Shown: positions 18,970 to 29,782, numbered from the stretch's first letter. The stretch is 64,000 bases of DNA from Neisseria dentiae (GCF_024580525.1 NZ_JANIKQ010000007.1:54750-118749), one strand, 5' to 3'. Notes: generated from the letters alone by a model not told the origin. A program made the numbers and translations.

Positions 18970-19002
18970 AAGGCCGTCTGAAAAACATTTTCAGACGGCC
19001 TT
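18970..19002. terminator. uptake-sequence hairpin after pyrH
   Basis: AAGGCCGTCTGAAAA and TTTTCAGACGGCCTT are inverted around a 3-base loop, with T residues after. It probably terminates pyrH. Confidence 0.75.
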
Positions 19003-19187
19003 CTAACAGCCCGAAAGCCTGGTTAAAGCCCAAATACAAACTGCACCAAACCGCCCGGCAAACTTGTCGGAAACGGCCAAGCGCGGTACTATGGCTTGTT
19101 ATTCTCGGATAAAGGCCGCCCCGGCTGCGGCTTTCAGACGGCCTTTGTGATTATCTGATTGATTTTATTAGTTTTGGAAGTGTAACA

Positions 19188-19745
19188 ATGATTAACGACA
19201 TTCAAAAAACCGCCGATGCCAAAATGCAGCGTTCGCTTGAAGTTTTGCGCGAAAACCTGGCCAAAGTGCGCACCGGCCGCGCCCATACCGGCCTGCTCGA
19301 CCAAGTGGAAGTGGAATACTACGGCAGCCCCGTGCCGGTGAGTCAGGTGGCCAACGTTACCCTGCTTGATGCGCGCACCATCGGCGTGAAAGTGTATGAG
19401 AGCAATATGGCCGCCGCAGTGGAAAAAGCCATCCGCGATTCCAATCTGGGCCTGAACCCCGCCGCCATGGGCGACGTTATCCGCGTGCCCATGCCCATGC
19501 TGACCGAAGAGCGCCGCAAAGACCTGATCAAAGTGGTGCGCGGCGAAGCAGAAGAAGGCCGTGTGGCCATCCGCAATGTGCGCCGCGATGCCAACAACGA
19601 TTTCAAACGTTTGCTGAAAGACAAAGAAATTTCCGAAGACGATGCCCGCCGCGGTGAAGAGCAGATTCAGAAGCTCACCGACAAATATATCGCCGAAGTC
19701 GATAAAATGCTGGCGGTTAAAGAAGAAGACTTGATGGCGATTTAA
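19188..19745 (+). CDS. frr: ribosome recycling factor
   Basis: RRF, with EF-G, splits the ribosome after termination. The 185-residue protein shows [21 protein letters not shown] near residue 28 and the two-domain pattern of RRF ([20 protein letters not shown] around 103-122, [20 protein letters not shown] around 129-148). GGAAGTG lies before the ATG. An uptake-sequence hairpin follows at 19752-19805. Confidence 0.97.
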   Translation: MINDIQKTADAKMQRSLEVLRENLAKVRTGRAHTGLLDQVEVEYYGSPVPVSQVANVTLLDARTIGVKVYESNMAAAVEKAIRDSNLGLNPAAMGDVIRVPMPMLTEERRKDLIKVVRGEAEEGRVAIRNVRRDANNDFKRLLKDKEISEDDARRGEEQIQKLTDKYIAEVDKMLAVKEEDLMAI

Positions 19746-19751
19746 CGCCCG

Positions 19752-19805
19752 AAGGCCGTCTGAAAGCCTCGGGCCGACACCCTGCGGCGGTTTTCAGACG
19801 GCCTT
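19752..19805. terminator. uptake-sequence hairpin after frr
   Basis: AAGGCCGTCTGAAA and TTTCAGACGGCCTT are inverted over a 26-base loop. It lies between frr and uppS. Confidence 0.6.
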
Positions 19806-19837
19806 TCCCGCCCCGTTCTTCTGCAAGGAATGCACAC

Positions 19838-20587
19838 ATGAACAGCAGCACGCAAACCATTTTGGCGCACACCCGTATCCCGCGCCATATCGCCGTGATT
19901 ATGGACGGCAACGGCCGCTGGGCGAAAAAGCGCTTCCTGCCCCGCGTGATGGGGCACAAGCGCGGCCTTGATGCGCTTGAAAACATGGTCAAGCGCTGCG
20001 CCGAACTGGGCGTGCAATACCTTACCGTGTTTGCATTTTCCACCGAAAACTGGCGCCGCCCCGAAGAGGAAGTATCGTTTTTGATGGGGCTGTTTTTGCA
20101 GGCGCTGCAAAAACAGGTGCAGCGCCTGCATGAAAACAATATGCGCGTGAAAGTGATCGGCAACCGCAGCCGCTTCAGCGAACCGATACAGCAGGGCATC
20201 GCTGCCGCCGAGGCGTTAACCGCAGGCAACACCGGACTCACCGTTACCGTGGCGGCTGATTACGGCGGCCGGTGGGACATTCTGCAGGCGGTTAACCGGC
20301 TGATAGAAGAGGGCGCCGCCGAAGTAACCGAAGAAGCGCTGGCCAAACACCTGATGCTCTCCGAAGCGCCCGAGCCGGATTTGTTTATCCGCACCGGCGG
20401 CGAAACCCGCATCAGCAATTTCCTGCTGTGGCAGATGGCTTACGCCGAACTGTATTTTACCGACACCCTGTGGCCTGACTTCGACGATGCCGCGCTGGAT
20501 ACCGCCATACGCTCTTTCCAAACCCGCGAAAGGCGCTTCGGCCGCACCAGCGAGCAGCTTCCCGCCGAACAGCAACGGAGCGAATGA
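19838..20587 (+). CDS. uppS: (2Z,6E)-undecaprenyl diphosphate synthase
   Basis: This enzyme adds eight isopentenyl units to farnesyl diphosphate to make the C55 carrier for peptidoglycan and O-glycans. The 249-residue protein has the catalytic Asp in VIMDGNGRWAKKR. FAFSTENWRRPEEEV follows near residue 65. The DLFIRTGGETRISNFLLWQM block holds the conserved Arg and Ser residues. Its stop overlaps the cdsA start, so the two are translationally coupled. CAAGGAATGCAC precedes the ATG. Confidence 0.96.
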   Translation: MNSSTQTILAHTRIPRHIAVIMDGNGRWAKKRFLPRVMGHKRGLDALENMVKRCAELGVQYLTVFAFSTENWRRPEEEVSFLMGLFLQALQKQVQRLHENNMRVKVIGNRSRFSEPIQQGIAAAEALTAGNTGLTVTVAADYGGRWDILQAVNRLIEEGAAEVTEEALAKHLMLSEAPEPDLFIRTGGETRISNFLLWQMAYAELYFTDTLWPDFDDAALDTAIRSFQTRERRFGRTSEQLPAEQQRSE

Positions 20588-21384
20588 TGCTGAAACAACG
20601 TGTTATCACGGCTTTGATTTTGCTGCCCTTAATGTTGGGCATGCTGTTTTGGGCTTCAGACGGCCTGTGGGCGGCTTTTAGCGGCCTGATTGCCCTGTTG
20701 GCGCTGTGGGAATACGCCCGCATGAGCGGCATGGAAAAAACGCAAAATCACCACTATCTTGCCGCCACCGCCGTGTTCGGCATCACCGCCTATGCCGGCG
20801 GCTGGCAGCTTCCCGCGGTTTCGTGGCTGGCGGTGCTGGCGTTTTGGCTGCTGCTGATGCCTTTGTGGCTGTATAAGAAATGGCCGCTCAAAGCCGATTG
20901 GAAAGCCTACGCCACCGGCCTGATGTTGATGCTGCCTTTCTGGTTTGCACTGGTTTCGTTGCGCCCGGGTGCGGAATCGGCCGTATCGCTGCTGGCAATC
21001 ATGGGCTTGGTGTGGGTGGCCGACATTGCCGCCTATTTCTGCGGCAAAGCCTTCGGCAAACACAAACTCGCCCCTGCCATCAGCCCGGGTAAAAGCTGGG
21101 AAGGTGCGCTCGGCGGCGCATTGTGCGTGGCCGTTTATATGATTTGGGTGAACAGCGCGGGCTGGCTGGCTTTCGACGTTTCATGGTTCGGCGCCGTGCT
21201 CACCGGCTGGGTGCTGACCGCCGTGAGCATAGGCGGCGACCTGCTCGAGAGCTGGTTCAAACGTTCGGCGGGCATCAAAGACAGCAGCAACCTTCTGCCC
21301 GGCCACGGCGGCGTGTTCGACCGTGTGGACAGCCTGATTGCCGTGTTGAGCGTGTATGCGGCCATGATGGCTTTGTTCGGCTGA
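20584..21384 (+). CDS. cdsA: phosphatidate cytidylyltransferase
   Basis: CdsA makes CDP-diacylglycerol from phosphatidate and CTP in the inner membrane, the branch point of phospholipid synthesis. The 266-residue protein is strongly hydrophobic. It ends in the family signature around SIGGDLLESWFKRSAGIKDS followed by LLPGHGGVFDRVDSL. FGKHKLAPAISPGKSWEGAL (about 156-175) is also typical. Adjacent ATGs at 20584 and 20587 overlap the uppS stop. An uptake sequence lies inside the gene and is read as SDGL in the first periplasmic segment. Confidence 0.95.
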   Translation: MMLKQRVITALILLPLMLGMLFWASDGLWAAFSGLIALLALWEYARMSGMEKTQNHHYLAATAVFGITAYAGGWQLPAVSWLAVLAFWLLLMPLWLYKKWPLKADWKAYATGLMLMLPFWFALVSLRPGAESAVSLLAIMGLVWVADIAAYFCGKAFGKHKLAPAISPGKSWEGALGGALCVAVYMIWVNSAGWLAFDVSWFGAVLTGWVLTAVSIGGDLLESWFKRSAGIKDSSNLLPGHGGVFDRVDSLIAVLSVYAAMMALFG

Positions 21385-21515
21385 ATAAACAGAAGCTGAA
21401 ACAGCGTTGACCCGCCCTTACCTCGGCTTTTGTTAATCCGCTATATATAGGCCGTCTGAAACCAAACGCGGGCCGCATCGTGTTTTCAGACGGCCTGAAT
21501 CAAAAGAACCAAACC

Positions 21516-22703
21516 ATGACACAACAAGTCTTAACTATTTTGGGCAGCACCGGCAGCATAGGCGAAAGCACGCTCGACGTGGTGTCGCGCCACCCCGAAA
21601 AATTCCATATTTTCGCGCTGGCCGGGCACAAACAGGTGCAGAAGCTGGCCGCGCAGTGCGAACGATTCAACCCGCAGTTTGCCGTGGTGGCCGATGCCGA
21701 ACACGCCGCCGCGCTGGAGCAGTTGCTGGAATCCGCCCGCTGCCGCACCGAAGTGCTCTACGGCGCGCAAGCCCTGATTGACGTGGCCAGTGCGGGCGAG
21801 GTTGGCGGCGTGATGGCGGCCATTGTGGGTGCAGCCGGGCTGCCTTCCGCGCTGGCGGCCGCTGCCGCAGGCAAAACCGTTTATCTGGCCAATAAAGAAA
21901 CGCTGGTGGTGTCGGGGGCGCTGTTTATGGAAACCGCCCGAGCAAGCGGCGCGAAAATTTTGCCGGTGGACAGCGAACACAACGCCATTTACCAAGTGTT
22001 GCCGCAGGATTATTCAGGCCGTCTGAACGCGCACGGCATCGAGTCGATTATCCTCACCGCTTCGGGTGGGCCGTTTCTCGATACAGATTTGGCCGCATTC
22101 GACCGCATCACGCCCGCGCAGGCGGTCAAACACCCCAATTGGGCGATGGGGCAGAAAATTTCGGTGGATTCCGCCACCATGATGAACAAGGGTTTGGAGC
22201 TTATCGAAGCGCACTGGCTGTTTAACTGCCCGCCCGAAAAGCTCGAAGTGGTGGTGCACCCGCAAAGCGTTATCCACAGCATGGTGCGCTACCGCGACGG
22301 CTCGGTGCTGGCGCAGATGGGCAACCCTGATATGCGCACGCCGATTGCTTATTGCCTGGGCTTGCCCGAACGCATCGAATCGGGCGTGGGCGCGCTGGAT
22401 TTCGGTGCCTTGTCGGCCTTAACCTTCCGCAAACCCGATTTCGCACGCTTTCCCTGCCTGAAACTGGCTTACGACGCCATGCACGCGGGCGGCGGCGCAC
22501 CATGCGTGTTGAACGCTGCCAACGAAGAAGCCGTGGCCGCCTTTCTGGCAGGCAAAATCCGCTTTACCGACATCGCCCGCGTGGTGTCGCACTGTTTGGA
22601 ACAAGGTTTTTCAGACGGCCTCAACGATGTCGGAAGCCTGCTGGCGCAAGATGCGCAAACACGCGCGCAAGCACAAAACGGTATTGCTGCGTTGGCGCGG
22701 TAG
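21516..22703 (+). CDS. dxr: 1-deoxy-D-xylulose 5-phosphate reductoisomerase
   Basis: Dxr makes 2-C-methyl-D-erythritol 4-phosphate in the non-mevalonate isoprenoid pathway. The 395-residue protein has the NADPH loop [15 protein letters not shown]. The metal site lies in [14 protein letters not shown]. The active-site segment [20 protein letters not shown] and [15 protein letters not shown] follow. I start at the ATG at 21516, since an upstream GTG lies in an uptake sequence. Two uptake sequences occur in the coding region, read as GRLN near residue 168 and FSDGLN near residue 365. Confidence 0.97.
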   Translation: MTQQVLTILGSTGSIGESTLDVVSRHPEKFHIFALAGHKQVQKLAAQCERFNPQFAVVADAEHAAALEQLLESARCRTEVLYGAQALIDVASAGEVGGVMAAIVGAAGLPSALAAAAAGKTVYLANKETLVVSGALFMETARASGAKILPVDSEHNAIYQVLPQDYSGRLNAHGIESIILTASGGPFLDTDLAAFDRITPAQAVKHPNWAMGQKISVDSATMMNKGLELIEAHWLFNCPPEKLEVVVHPQSVIHSMVRYRDGSVLAQMGNPDMRTPIAYCLGLPERIESGVGALDFGALSALTFRKPDFARFPCLKLAYDAMHAGGGAPCVLNAANEEAVAAFLAGKIRFTDIARVVSHCLEQGFSDGLNDVGSLLAQDAQTRAQAQNGIAALAR

Positions 22704-22887
22704 AGAGGTCGTCTGACAGCCATCGGCGGCGGCCGATGTTTAAAGTTCTGTAACCATTGTGCAAACCCGCTTGTAATAAGCCGTACAGACTGCTGTAAAA
22801 TCAAAATCTTTTCAGACGGCCCGATAAAACGGCAGGCCGTCTGAAAACACTGTTTCAAACGAAAGAAAACAAAACTTTGGGGAACCC

Positions 22888-24231
22888 ATGTTAACTACCG
22901 TTGCGGCCTTTACCGTCGCCATCTTGATTTTGGTCAGCCTGCACGAATTCGGCCACTATATCGTGGCGCGCTGGTGCGGCGTGAAGGTGCTGCGCTTTTC
23001 GGTGGGCTTCGGCAAGCCGTTTCTGAAGAAAAAGCGCGGCGACACCGAATGGTGTTTGGCGCCGATACCGCTGGGCGGCTATGTGAAAATGGTCGATACC
23101 CGTGAAGGCAACGTGGCCGAAGCCGACCTGCCTTACGCTTTCGACAAACAGCACCCCGCCAAGCGCATCGCCATCGTGGCGGCCGGCCCGCTCACCAATC
23201 TGGTGCTGGCCGTGTTGTTGTTCGGGCTGAGCTTTTCGATGGGCATTACCGAGCTGCGCCCGTATGTGGGCACGGTGGAGCCGGCCAGCATCGCCGCCCG
23301 CGCAGGCTTTGTGCCCGGCGACAAAATCGTGTCGGTTAACGGCGTGGCCGTAAACGACTGGTCCGCCGCCCGTAACGAAATCGTGCTTAATCTCGAATCG
23401 GCTAAGGTAAACGTGGCCGTAGAAACCCAAAGCGGCCAAAACGCCGTGCGCACCATCGACATTGCCGGCACACCGGATGCCGAGCAGGTGATCAAACAGC
23501 AGGGCCACATCGGCCTGTTGCCGTTTAAAATCACCAATACGTTGGGCGAAGTGCTGCCGGGCAGCCCCGCCGCCGCCGCCGGGTTGAAAAAAGGCGATAC
23601 GCTGCTGGCCGCCGACGGCAGGCAGCTGCATTATTGGTCGGACTGGTCGGCGCTATTCCGCCAAAGCCCCGGTAAAAGCCTGACCATACAATACCTGCGT
23701 GACGGCCAAACCTTAGAAACCCGTTTGCGCCCTGATTCGGAAGAGTTGCCCGACCGCACTTTGATCGGCAGGGCGGGCGTTGCCCCGCAGAGCGATCAGG
23801 CGTGGATGGAGAAAATCCGCCACGAATACACCCCCACCGTGCCGCAAGCGTTTGAGATGGGCTGGCAGAAAACCGTGGATTATTCGGTGATGATGGTGAA
23901 ATTTTTCGGTAAGCTGTTGACCGGACAGGCATCTTTGAGCCATATTTCCGGCCCGATAACCATTGCCGACGTGGCGGGCAAAACCGCTTCATACGGCCTG
24001 CAAAGCTATGTGGAATTTCTCGCGCTGGTCAGTATCAGCTTAGGAATCATGAATTTATTGCCCATTCCGGTTTTGGACGGCGGGCATTTGGTGTATTATG
24101 CCGCCGAATGGATACGCGGAAAACCGCTGAGCGAGCGCATCCAGGCCATCGGCCTGCGCTTCGGCCTTGCCGTCATGCTGATGCTGATGATGGTGGCCTT
24201 CTTTAACGATATAACCCGTTTGTTTGGATAA
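22888..24231 (+). CDS. rseP: site-2 intramembrane metalloprotease RseP
   Basis: RseP cleaves transmembrane proteins, classically the anti-sigma-E factor, and clears leftover signal peptides. The 447-residue protein has the zinc motif HEFGH at residues 19-23 in its first helix. Two PDZ regions lie in the periplasm (about 115-200 and 205-290). The second metal-binding motif is [11 protein letters not shown] near residue 390-400. It ends 4 bp before bamA, with which it is surely co-transcribed. Confidence 0.95.
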   Translation: MLTTVAAFTVAILILVSLHEFGHYIVARWCGVKVLRFSVGFGKPFLKKKRGDTEWCLAPIPLGGYVKMVDTREGNVAEADLPYAFDKQHPAKRIAIVAAGPLTNLVLAVLLFGLSFSMGITELRPYVGTVEPASIAARAGFVPGDKIVSVNGVAVNDWSAARNEIVLNLESAKVNVAVETQSGQNAVRTIDIAGTPDAEQVIKQQGHIGLLPFKITNTLGEVLPGSPAAAAGLKKGDTLLAADGRQLHYWSDWSALFRQSPGKSLTIQYLRDGQTLETRLRPDSEELPDRTLIGRAGVAPQSDQAWMEKIRHEYTPTVPQAFEMGWQKTVDYSVMMVKFFGKLLTGQASLSHISGPITIADVAGKTASYGLQSYVEFLALVSISLGIMNLLPIPVLDGGHLVYYAAEWIRGKPLSERIQAIGLRFGLAVMLMLMMVAFFNDITRLFG

Positions 24232-24235
24232 TGTT

Positions 24236-26635
24236 ATGAAATTGAAACAGATTGCTGCAACCTTGATGTTAATCGGCCTCTCGCCGCTGGCTATGGCCGA
24301 CTTTACCATTCAGGATATCCGCGTAGAAGGCCTCCAACGCACCGAGCCGAGCACGGTGTTCAACTATCTGCCGGTGAAAATCGGCGACACGTTCACCGAT
24401 GCCAAGAGCGAAGAAATCATCAAAAACCTGTATGCCACAGGCTTTTTCGACGATGTGCGCGTAGAAACACTGGGTAACCAGGTGCTGCTCACCGTGGTGG
24501 AGCGGCCGACCATCAGCAGCGTCAACATCACCGGCGCGAAAATGCTGCAAAACGAAGCCATCAAGAAAAACTTCGATGCTTTCGGCCTGATGCAGTCGCA
24601 GCCGTTCAACCAAGCCAAACTCAACGAAGCACTGGCCGGTTTGAAGCAGGAATACATCACCCGCGGCAAGCAGTCGGTGCAGATCACCCCCACCGTTACC
24701 AAGCTGGCGCGTAACCGTGTGGCCATCGACGTGAAAATCGACGAAGGCGCCACCACCAAAATCGCCGACATCGAATTTGAAGGCAACGAACAATATTCCG
24801 ACCGCAAACTGCGCCGCCAGATGTCGCTGAGCGAAACCGGCGCGCTGAGCTGGCTCACCCGCAACAACCGTTTCAACGAGCAGAAATTTGCTCAGGATAT
24901 GGAAAAAGTAACCGACTTCTACCAAAACAACGGTTACTTCGAAGCCCGCGTACTCGATACCTATATCCAAACCAACGAAGACAAAACCCGCCAAACCATT
25001 CATGTGAAAGTGCATGAAGGCCCGCGCTACCGCTGGGGCAAAGTGCAGATCGAAGGCGACACCCGCGAAGTGCCGAAAGAAGATCTGTATAAAATGCTGA
25101 AGATGAAAGAAGGCAAACGTTACGAGCGTCAGAAAATGGTCGACAGCCTGCAAGCCATGCAAACGGCCATGGGCAGCGCCGGTTATGCCTTCAGCGAAAT
25201 CAACGTGCAGCCCGTGCCCAATCCCGAAACCGGTGTGGTGGATTTCGTGCTCACGGTTGATCCCGGCCGCAAAATTTATGTAAACGAAATCAATATTTCC
25301 GGCAACAACAAAACCCGCGACGAAGTGGTGCGCCGCGAACTGCGCCAAATGGAAGCCGCACCTTACGATGTTTCCAAGTTGCAGCGTTCCAAAGAGCGTG
25401 TGGAATTGTTGGGCTATTTCGATGATGTGCAGTTTGAAGCCAAACCCGTAGAAGGCACGCCCGACCAGGTGGATTTGGATATGTCGGTTAAAGAACGTTC
25501 CACCGGCTCGCTTGATTTGAGCGCAGGCTGGGTGCAGGGTACCGGTTTGGTAATGTCGATGGGCGTGGCGCAGGACAACCTGTTCGGTACGGGCAAATCC
25601 GCTTCCGCGCGTATTTCGCGCAGTAAAACCACTAAAAACGCTTCATTATCGTTTACGGAGCCTTACTTCACACCCGACGGTGTGAGCTTGGGCTACGATA
25701 TCTACGGCAAGGAATATGATCCGCGCAAATCTTCTTCCAGTTCGCAGCAATATAAAACCACCACATTGGGTACAGGTATCCGTATGGGGGTGCCGGTAAC
25801 CGAGTACGACCGCGTGAATTTCGGGTTGGGTGCGGAGCATATGACCGTACGCACCTTTGACGGTGCGCCTAAACGCTACCGGGACTTCATCAATGAGCAC
25901 GGGGAAGGTACCGACGGTATCGGTAAGTTTAAAGGATGGGTTTATAAAGGTTCTATCGGCTGGGGCCGCAATAAAACCGACAATGCTTTGTGGCCGACCC
26001 GCGGTTATTTAACCAACGTCAACGGTGAAATCGGCCTGCCAGGCAGCAAACTGCAATATTACACGTTAACCCACAACCAAACTTGGTTCTTCCCGCTCAG
26101 CAAAGACTTTACGCTGATGCTCGGCGGCGAAGTGGGCTACGGCAACGGTTACGGCAAAACCAAAGAAATGCCGTTCTTTGAAAACTTCTACGGCGGCGGT
26201 TTGGGTTCGGTGCGCGGCTTTGAAAGCGGCACGCTCGGCCCGAAAGTGTATGACCGCTACGGCGACGTAATCAGCTACGGCGGCAACAAAAAAGCCAACG
26301 TCAGCGCCGAACTGCTGTTCCCGATGCCCGGTATCAAAGATTCCCGCACCGTGCGCTTGAGCCTGTTTGCCGACGCGGGCAGCGTGTGGGACGGCAAAAC
26401 CTATAACGACGGCAGCAGCGATACCCATTACACCAGCGGCGCCACTCAAAATGTTTATGGTGTTGGAGCCACCCACAAATCCACCTTTAAAGAAGAGTTG
26501 CGTTATTCCGCCGGTGCGGCGGTAACCTGGCTGTCGCCCTTGGGGCCGATGAAATTCAGCTATGCTTATCCGATTAAGAAAAAGCAGGGTGATGAAATCC
26601 AACGCTTCCAGTTCCAACTGGGCACCACGTTCTAA
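24236..26635 (+). CDS. bamA: outer-membrane protein assembly factor BamA (Omp85)
   Basis: BamA is the core of the machine that folds and inserts beta-barrel proteins into the outer membrane. The 799-residue protein has a signal peptide (KQIAATLMLIGLSPLAMA). Five POTRA domains run to about residue 425 and a 16-strand barrel ends in Phe. The conserved SVRGFESG loop motif lies near residue 655-662. The ATG at 24236 directly follows the rseP stop; the in-frame ATG at 24224 would overlap rseP. A hairpin follows the gene. Confidence 0.98.
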   Translation: MKLKQIAATLMLIGLSPLAMADFTIQDIRVEGLQRTEPSTVFNYLPVKIGDTFTDAKSEEIIKNLYATGFFDDVRVETLGNQVLLTVVERPTISSVNITGAKMLQNEAIKKNFDAFGLMQSQPFNQAKLNEALAGLKQEYITRGKQSVQITPTVTKLARNRVAIDVKIDEGATTKIADIEFEGNEQYSDRKLRRQMSLSETGALSWLTRNNRFNEQKFAQDMEKVTDFYQNNGYFEARVLDTYIQTNEDKTRQTIHVKVHEGPRYRWGKVQIEGDTREVPKEDLYKMLKMKEGKRYERQKMVDSLQAMQTAMGSAGYAFSEINVQPVPNPETGVVDFVLTVDPGRKIYVNEINISGNNKTRDEVVRRELRQMEAAPYDVSKLQRSKERVELLGYFDDVQFEAKPVEGTPDQVDLDMSVKERSTGSLDLSAGWVQGTGLVMSMGVAQDNLFGTGKSASARISRSKTTKNASLSFTEPYFTPDGVSLGYDIYGKEYDPRKSSSSSQQYKTTTLGTGIRMGVPVTEYDRVNFGLGAEHMTVRTFDGAPKRYRDFINEHGEGTDGIGKFKGWVYKGSIGWGRNKTDNALWPTRGYLTNVNGEIGLPGSKLQYYTLTHNQTWFFPLSKDFTLMLGGEVGYGNGYGKTKEMPFFENFYGGGLGSVRGFESGTLGPKVYDRYGDVISYGGNKKANVSAELLFPMPGIKDSRTVRLSLFADAGSVWDGKTYNDGSSDTHYTSGATQNVYGVGATHKSTFKEELRYSAGAAVTWLSPLGPMKFSYAYPIKKKQGDEIQRFQFQLGTTF

Positions 26636-26642
26636 AACGTGA

Positions 26643-26677
26643 AGGCATCTTGCCCGTTTGGCGCAAGATGCCGCCTT
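26643..26677 (+). terminator. hairpin between bamA and skp
   Basis: GGCATCTTGC and GCAAGATGCC pair around 9 bases, with CTTTTC after. It may lower expression of downstream genes relative to bamA. Confidence 0.6.
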
Positions 26678-26709
26678 TTCAGCTTAGGGGATAAGCAGAA
26701 GGACTTTAT

Positions 26710-27219
26710 ATGAACCGGACATCACATTGGGCGCGTTGGTGCGCCGCTGCCGTATTGGGCCTGTGCCTGATGGGCGATGCCGCCGCCGAGGGCGTGCAGA
26801 AAATCGGCTTTATCAATGCCGAGCGGCTGTATCAGGAATCGAGACAGGCGCAGGGTATTCAGAAAACGTTGGAAAAAGAATTCAGCGGCAAACATAAAGC
26901 GTTGCAAAAAATCCAACAGGAAGGCGCGGATTTGGAGAAAAAACTTGCTTCGGGCAAACTTACCGAAGCCGAGCGCGAAACCACCGTGCGCCAGCTCGGC
27001 GAGCTGGTGCAGAAATTCCGTCTGCAACAAGAAAAACTGGCCGAAGAATACAACTTGCGCCGCAACGAAGAGTTTGCCGCTTTGCAGCAAAACGCCAACC
27101 GCGTGATTATCGATTTGGCCAAAAAAGAAGGTTACGACCTGATTTTGAAAGACGTAATCTATGTGAACAGCAAATACGATATTACCGACCGCGTTATCAA
27201 AGCCATGAACGCCCGTTAA
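26710..27219 (+). CDS. skp: periplasmic chaperone Skp/OmpH
   Basis: Skp holds unfolded outer-membrane proteins in the periplasm on the way to BamA. The 169-residue protein has a signal peptide (ending near GDAAAEG) and the usual first strand [17 protein letters not shown]. Two long helices rich in Gln, Lys and Glu (about 45-130) follow, then the closing strand [18 protein letters not shown]. It sits directly after bamA, the standard order. Confidence 0.94.
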   Translation: MNRTSHWARWCAAAVLGLCLMGDAAAEGVQKIGFINAERLYQESRQAQGIQKTLEKEFSGKHKALQKIQQEGADLEKKLASGKLTEAERETTVRQLGELVQKFRLQQEKLAEEYNLRRNEEFAALQQNANRVIIDLAKKEGYDLILKDVIYVNSKYDITDRVIKAMNAR

Positions 27220-27402
27220 CGTTTTCAGACGGCCTGTCTTCCACAACGCTGCCTGATGTGCTTAAGGCGCGATATCTGTTACCCGCATAAACAGGCCGCG
27301 TGCCTGCCCGAAAGGGCGTAAACGCACAACGCAGCAAGAGGCCGTCTGAAAACAGTTTCGCCGGGATTCCGGCCTTCTTAACCGCAAAGGCACTCCCTTT
27401 AA

Positions 27403-28458
27403 ATGGACACCGTTTCTTATACCTTGTCGCAAATTACCGCCGAATTGGGCGGGGAATGGCGCGGCAGCGACGTTTCGATCAGCGCGGTAAAACCGCTGGC
27501 GGATGCGTCTGCCGCGCACATCAGTTTTCTGGCCAACCCCAAATATAAAGCCGACGTTACCGCAAGCGCGGCGGGCGCGGTGATCGTGTCGCCCAAAACA
27601 GCCGATGAGTTTGCCGGCCGCAACCTGATTGTGGCGCAAGACCCTTATCTTTATTTTGCCAAAGTGGCGCGGTTGTTTTCGCCGGTTGAAAAAGCCAGCG
27701 GCCTCATCCACCCGACCGCCGTTATCGAAGAAAGCGCCACCGTTCCCGCCGGATGCGAAATCGGCGCACACGCCTATATCGGCGCCGATACCGTGCTCGG
27801 CGCAGGCTGCCGCATTCTGGCCGGAGCGGTGGTCGAACACAACTGCAAACTGGGCGACGAAGTCGTTATCCACCCCAACGCCGTGGTTTATCACGGCTGC
27901 ACGCTGGGCCACCGCGTGGAAATCCATTCCGGCGCGGTTATCGGTGCCGACGGCTTCGGCTTGGCGTTTGCGGGTGATTCGTGGTTTAAGATTCCGCAAA
28001 CCGGCGGCGTGACGCTGGGCGACGACGTGGAAATCGGCTCCAACAGCAATATCGACCGCGGCGCGATGAGCGACACGGTGGTGGGCAACGGCACCAAAAT
28101 CGACAACCAAGTGCAAATCGGCCACAACTGCAAAATCGGTTCGCACACCGTGATTGCCGCCAAAACCGGTATTTCCGGCAGCGTAACCGTCGGCAGCTAC
28201 TGCATTATCGGCGGCGGCGTCGGCACGGTGGGCCACATCGAAATCGCCGACAAAACCACCATCGGCGGCGGCAGCAGCATCACCCACAGCATCAAAGAAA
28301 GCGGCCAGTACATTGCCGGCCCGTATCCGATGCAAACCCATAAAGAATGGGCGCGCAACGCCGTCCATATCCGCCACCTGAGCGAAATGAACCAACGCAT
28401 CAAGCAGCTTGAAAAAGCCTTACCGTTATTGCAATCCGCAGAAAATAATAAGGAATAA
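27403..28458 (+). CDS. lpxD: UDP-3-O-acylglucosamine N-acyltransferase
   Basis: LpxD adds the second (N-linked) hydroxyacyl chain in lipid A synthesis. The 351-residue protein has an N-terminal uridine-binding domain (about 1-100). A left-handed beta helix of hexapeptide repeats follows, with VIGADGFGLAF near residue 182 and QIGHNCKIGSHTVIAAKTG around 232-250 holding the catalytic His. A C-terminal helix ends the protein. It is 2 bp from fabZ. Confidence 0.97.
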   Translation: MDTVSYTLSQITAELGGEWRGSDVSISAVKPLADASAAHISFLANPKYKADVTASAAGAVIVSPKTADEFAGRNLIVAQDPYLYFAKVARLFSPVEKASGLIHPTAVIEESATVPAGCEIGAHAYIGADTVLGAGCRILAGAVVEHNCKLGDEVVIHPNAVVYHGCTLGHRVEIHSGAVIGADGFGLAFAGDSWFKIPQTGGVTLGDDVEIGSNSNIDRGAMSDTVVGNGTKIDNQVQIGHNCKIGSHTVIAAKTGISGSVTVGSYCIIGGGVGTVGHIEIADKTTIGGGSSITHSIKESGQYIAGPYPMQTHKEWARNAVHIRHLSEMNQRIKQLEKALPLLQSAENNKE

Positions 28459-28460
28459 CC

Positions 28461-28916
28461 ATGGAAATCAATCTCCCCATCGAAGCCAAAGACATCCACA
28501 AACTGATTCCCCACCGCTATCCGTTTCTGATGCTCGACCGCATCACCGCGTTCGAGAGCATGAAAAGCCTCACTGCGATTAAAAACGTTACCATGAACGA
28601 GCCGCAGTTTCAGGGGCACTTCCCCGACCTGCCCGTGATGCCCGGCGTGCTGATTATCGAAGCGATGGCGCAGGCCTGCGGCACGCTGGCGATTCTGAGC
28701 GAAGGCAGCCGCAAAGACGACGAATTCTTCTTCTTCGCCGGCATCGACGACGCCCGTTTCAAACGCCAAGTGATTCCGGGCGACCAGCTCGTGTTTGAAG
28801 TGGAGCTGATTACCAACAAACGCGGCATCGGCAAATTCAACGCCGTGGCCAAAGTTGAAGGACAGGTTGCCGTTGAAGCCGTGATTATGTGCGCCAAACG
28901 CGTAGTCGATAAGTAA
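28461..28916 (+). CDS. fabZ: 3-hydroxyacyl-ACP dehydratase FabZ
   Basis: FabZ removes water from 3-hydroxyacyl-ACP in fatty acid synthesis and so competes with LpxA/LpxD for hydroxyacyl-ACP. The 151-residue hot-dog protein has catalytic His18 in LIPHRYPFLMLDR and Glu67 in MPGVLIIEAMAQ. AAGGAATAACC precedes the ATG. An uptake-sequence hairpin separates it from lpxA. Confidence 0.97.
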   Translation: MEINLPIEAKDIHKLIPHRYPFLMLDRITAFESMKSLTAIKNVTMNEPQFQGHFPDLPVMPGVLIIEAMAQACGTLAILSEGSRKDDEFFFFAGIDDARFKRQVIPGDQLVFEVELITNKRGIGKFNAVAKVEGQVAVEAVIMCAKRVVDK

Positions 28917-28924
28917 CTCCGCAG

Positions 28925-28963
28925 AGGCCGTCTGAAACCCGGCAAATGGTTTTCAGACGGCCT
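28925..28963. terminator. uptake-sequence hairpin between fabZ and lpxA
   Basis: AGGCCGTCTGAAA and TTTCAGACGGCCT are inverted around 13 bases in the 67-bp gap between two genes that are normally co-transcribed. It may weaken rather than stop transcription. Confidence 0.55.
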
Positions 28964-28983
28964 GCCAACAAAGGAAAGCCTCA

Positions 28984-29760
28984 ATGAGCTTAATCCACCC
29001 CACCGCCGTCATCGATCCCAAGGCCGAGTTGGATTCCAGCGTTAAAGTCGGCGCCTACACCATTATCGGTGCGAATGTGCAGATCGGCGCAGGCACCGAG
29101 ATCGGGCCGCACGCCGTAATCGAAGGCCACACCACCATCGGCGAAAACAACAAAATCTTCCAGTTTGCCAGCCTCGGCGCCCAGCCGCAGGATAAAAAAT
29201 GGCGCGGCGAACCCACCCGCCTGATTATCGGCCACGGCAACACCATCCGCGAATTCACCACCTTCAACACCGGTACCGTTACCGGCATCGGCGAAACCCG
29301 CGTCGGCGACGACAACTGGATTATGGCCTATGTGCATCTGGCGCATGACTGCGTAATCGGCAGCCACACCATCTTCGCCAACAACGCCTCGCTGGCCGGG
29401 CACGTTACCATCGGCGATTATGTGGTGTTGGGCGGCTACACGCTGGTGTTCCAGTTCTGCCAAATCGGCGATTACGCCATGACCGCCTTCGCCGCCGGCG
29501 TGCATAAAGATGTGCCGCCCTATGTGATGGCTTCGGGTTACCGCGCCGAGCCGGCCGGCCTCAACAGCGAAGGCATGCGCCGCAACGGTTTTTCGCCCGA
29601 ACAAATCGCCCGCGTGAAAGACGTGTATAAAATCCTCTACCGCCAAGGCTTGGGTTTGGAGGAAGCCAAGGCCGAAGTGTTGAAAATGGCCGAAACCGCC
29701 CCCGAGCTGGCGGTGTTTAAAAACTTTTTCGACACCTCTTCGCGCGGGATTATCCGCTGA
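28984..29760 (+). CDS. lpxA: UDP-N-acetylglucosamine O-acyltransferase
   Basis: LpxA starts lipid A synthesis by adding a hydroxyacyl chain to UDP-GlcNAc. The 258-residue protein is a beta helix from [14 protein letters not shown] onward. [20 protein letters not shown] (about 118-137) contains the catalytic His, and a helical C-terminal domain begins near [30 protein letters not shown] precedes the ATG. The usual next genes lpxB and rnhB are not here but about 24 kb away. Confidence 0.97.
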   Translation: MSLIHPTAVIDPKAELDSSVKVGAYTIIGANVQIGAGTEIGPHAVIEGHTTIGENNKIFQFASLGAQPQDKKWRGEPTRLIIGHGNTIREFTTFNTGTVTGIGETRVGDDNWIMAYVHLAHDCVIGSHTIFANNASLAGHVTIGDYVVLGGYTLVFQFCQIGDYAMTAFAAGVHKDVPPYVMASGYRAEPAGLNSEGMRRNGFSPEQIARVKDVYKILYRQGLGLEEAKAEVLKMAETAPELAVFKNFFDTSSRGIIR

Positions 29761-29782
29761 CAAAAGAGGGGATAAAGGCTTC

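Noticed and set aside
18970..19187. Search for a tRNA or small RNA between pyrH and frr
   Set aside because: Only uptake sequences and promoter-like AT-rich sequence; no cloverleaf or conserved arm could be drawn.
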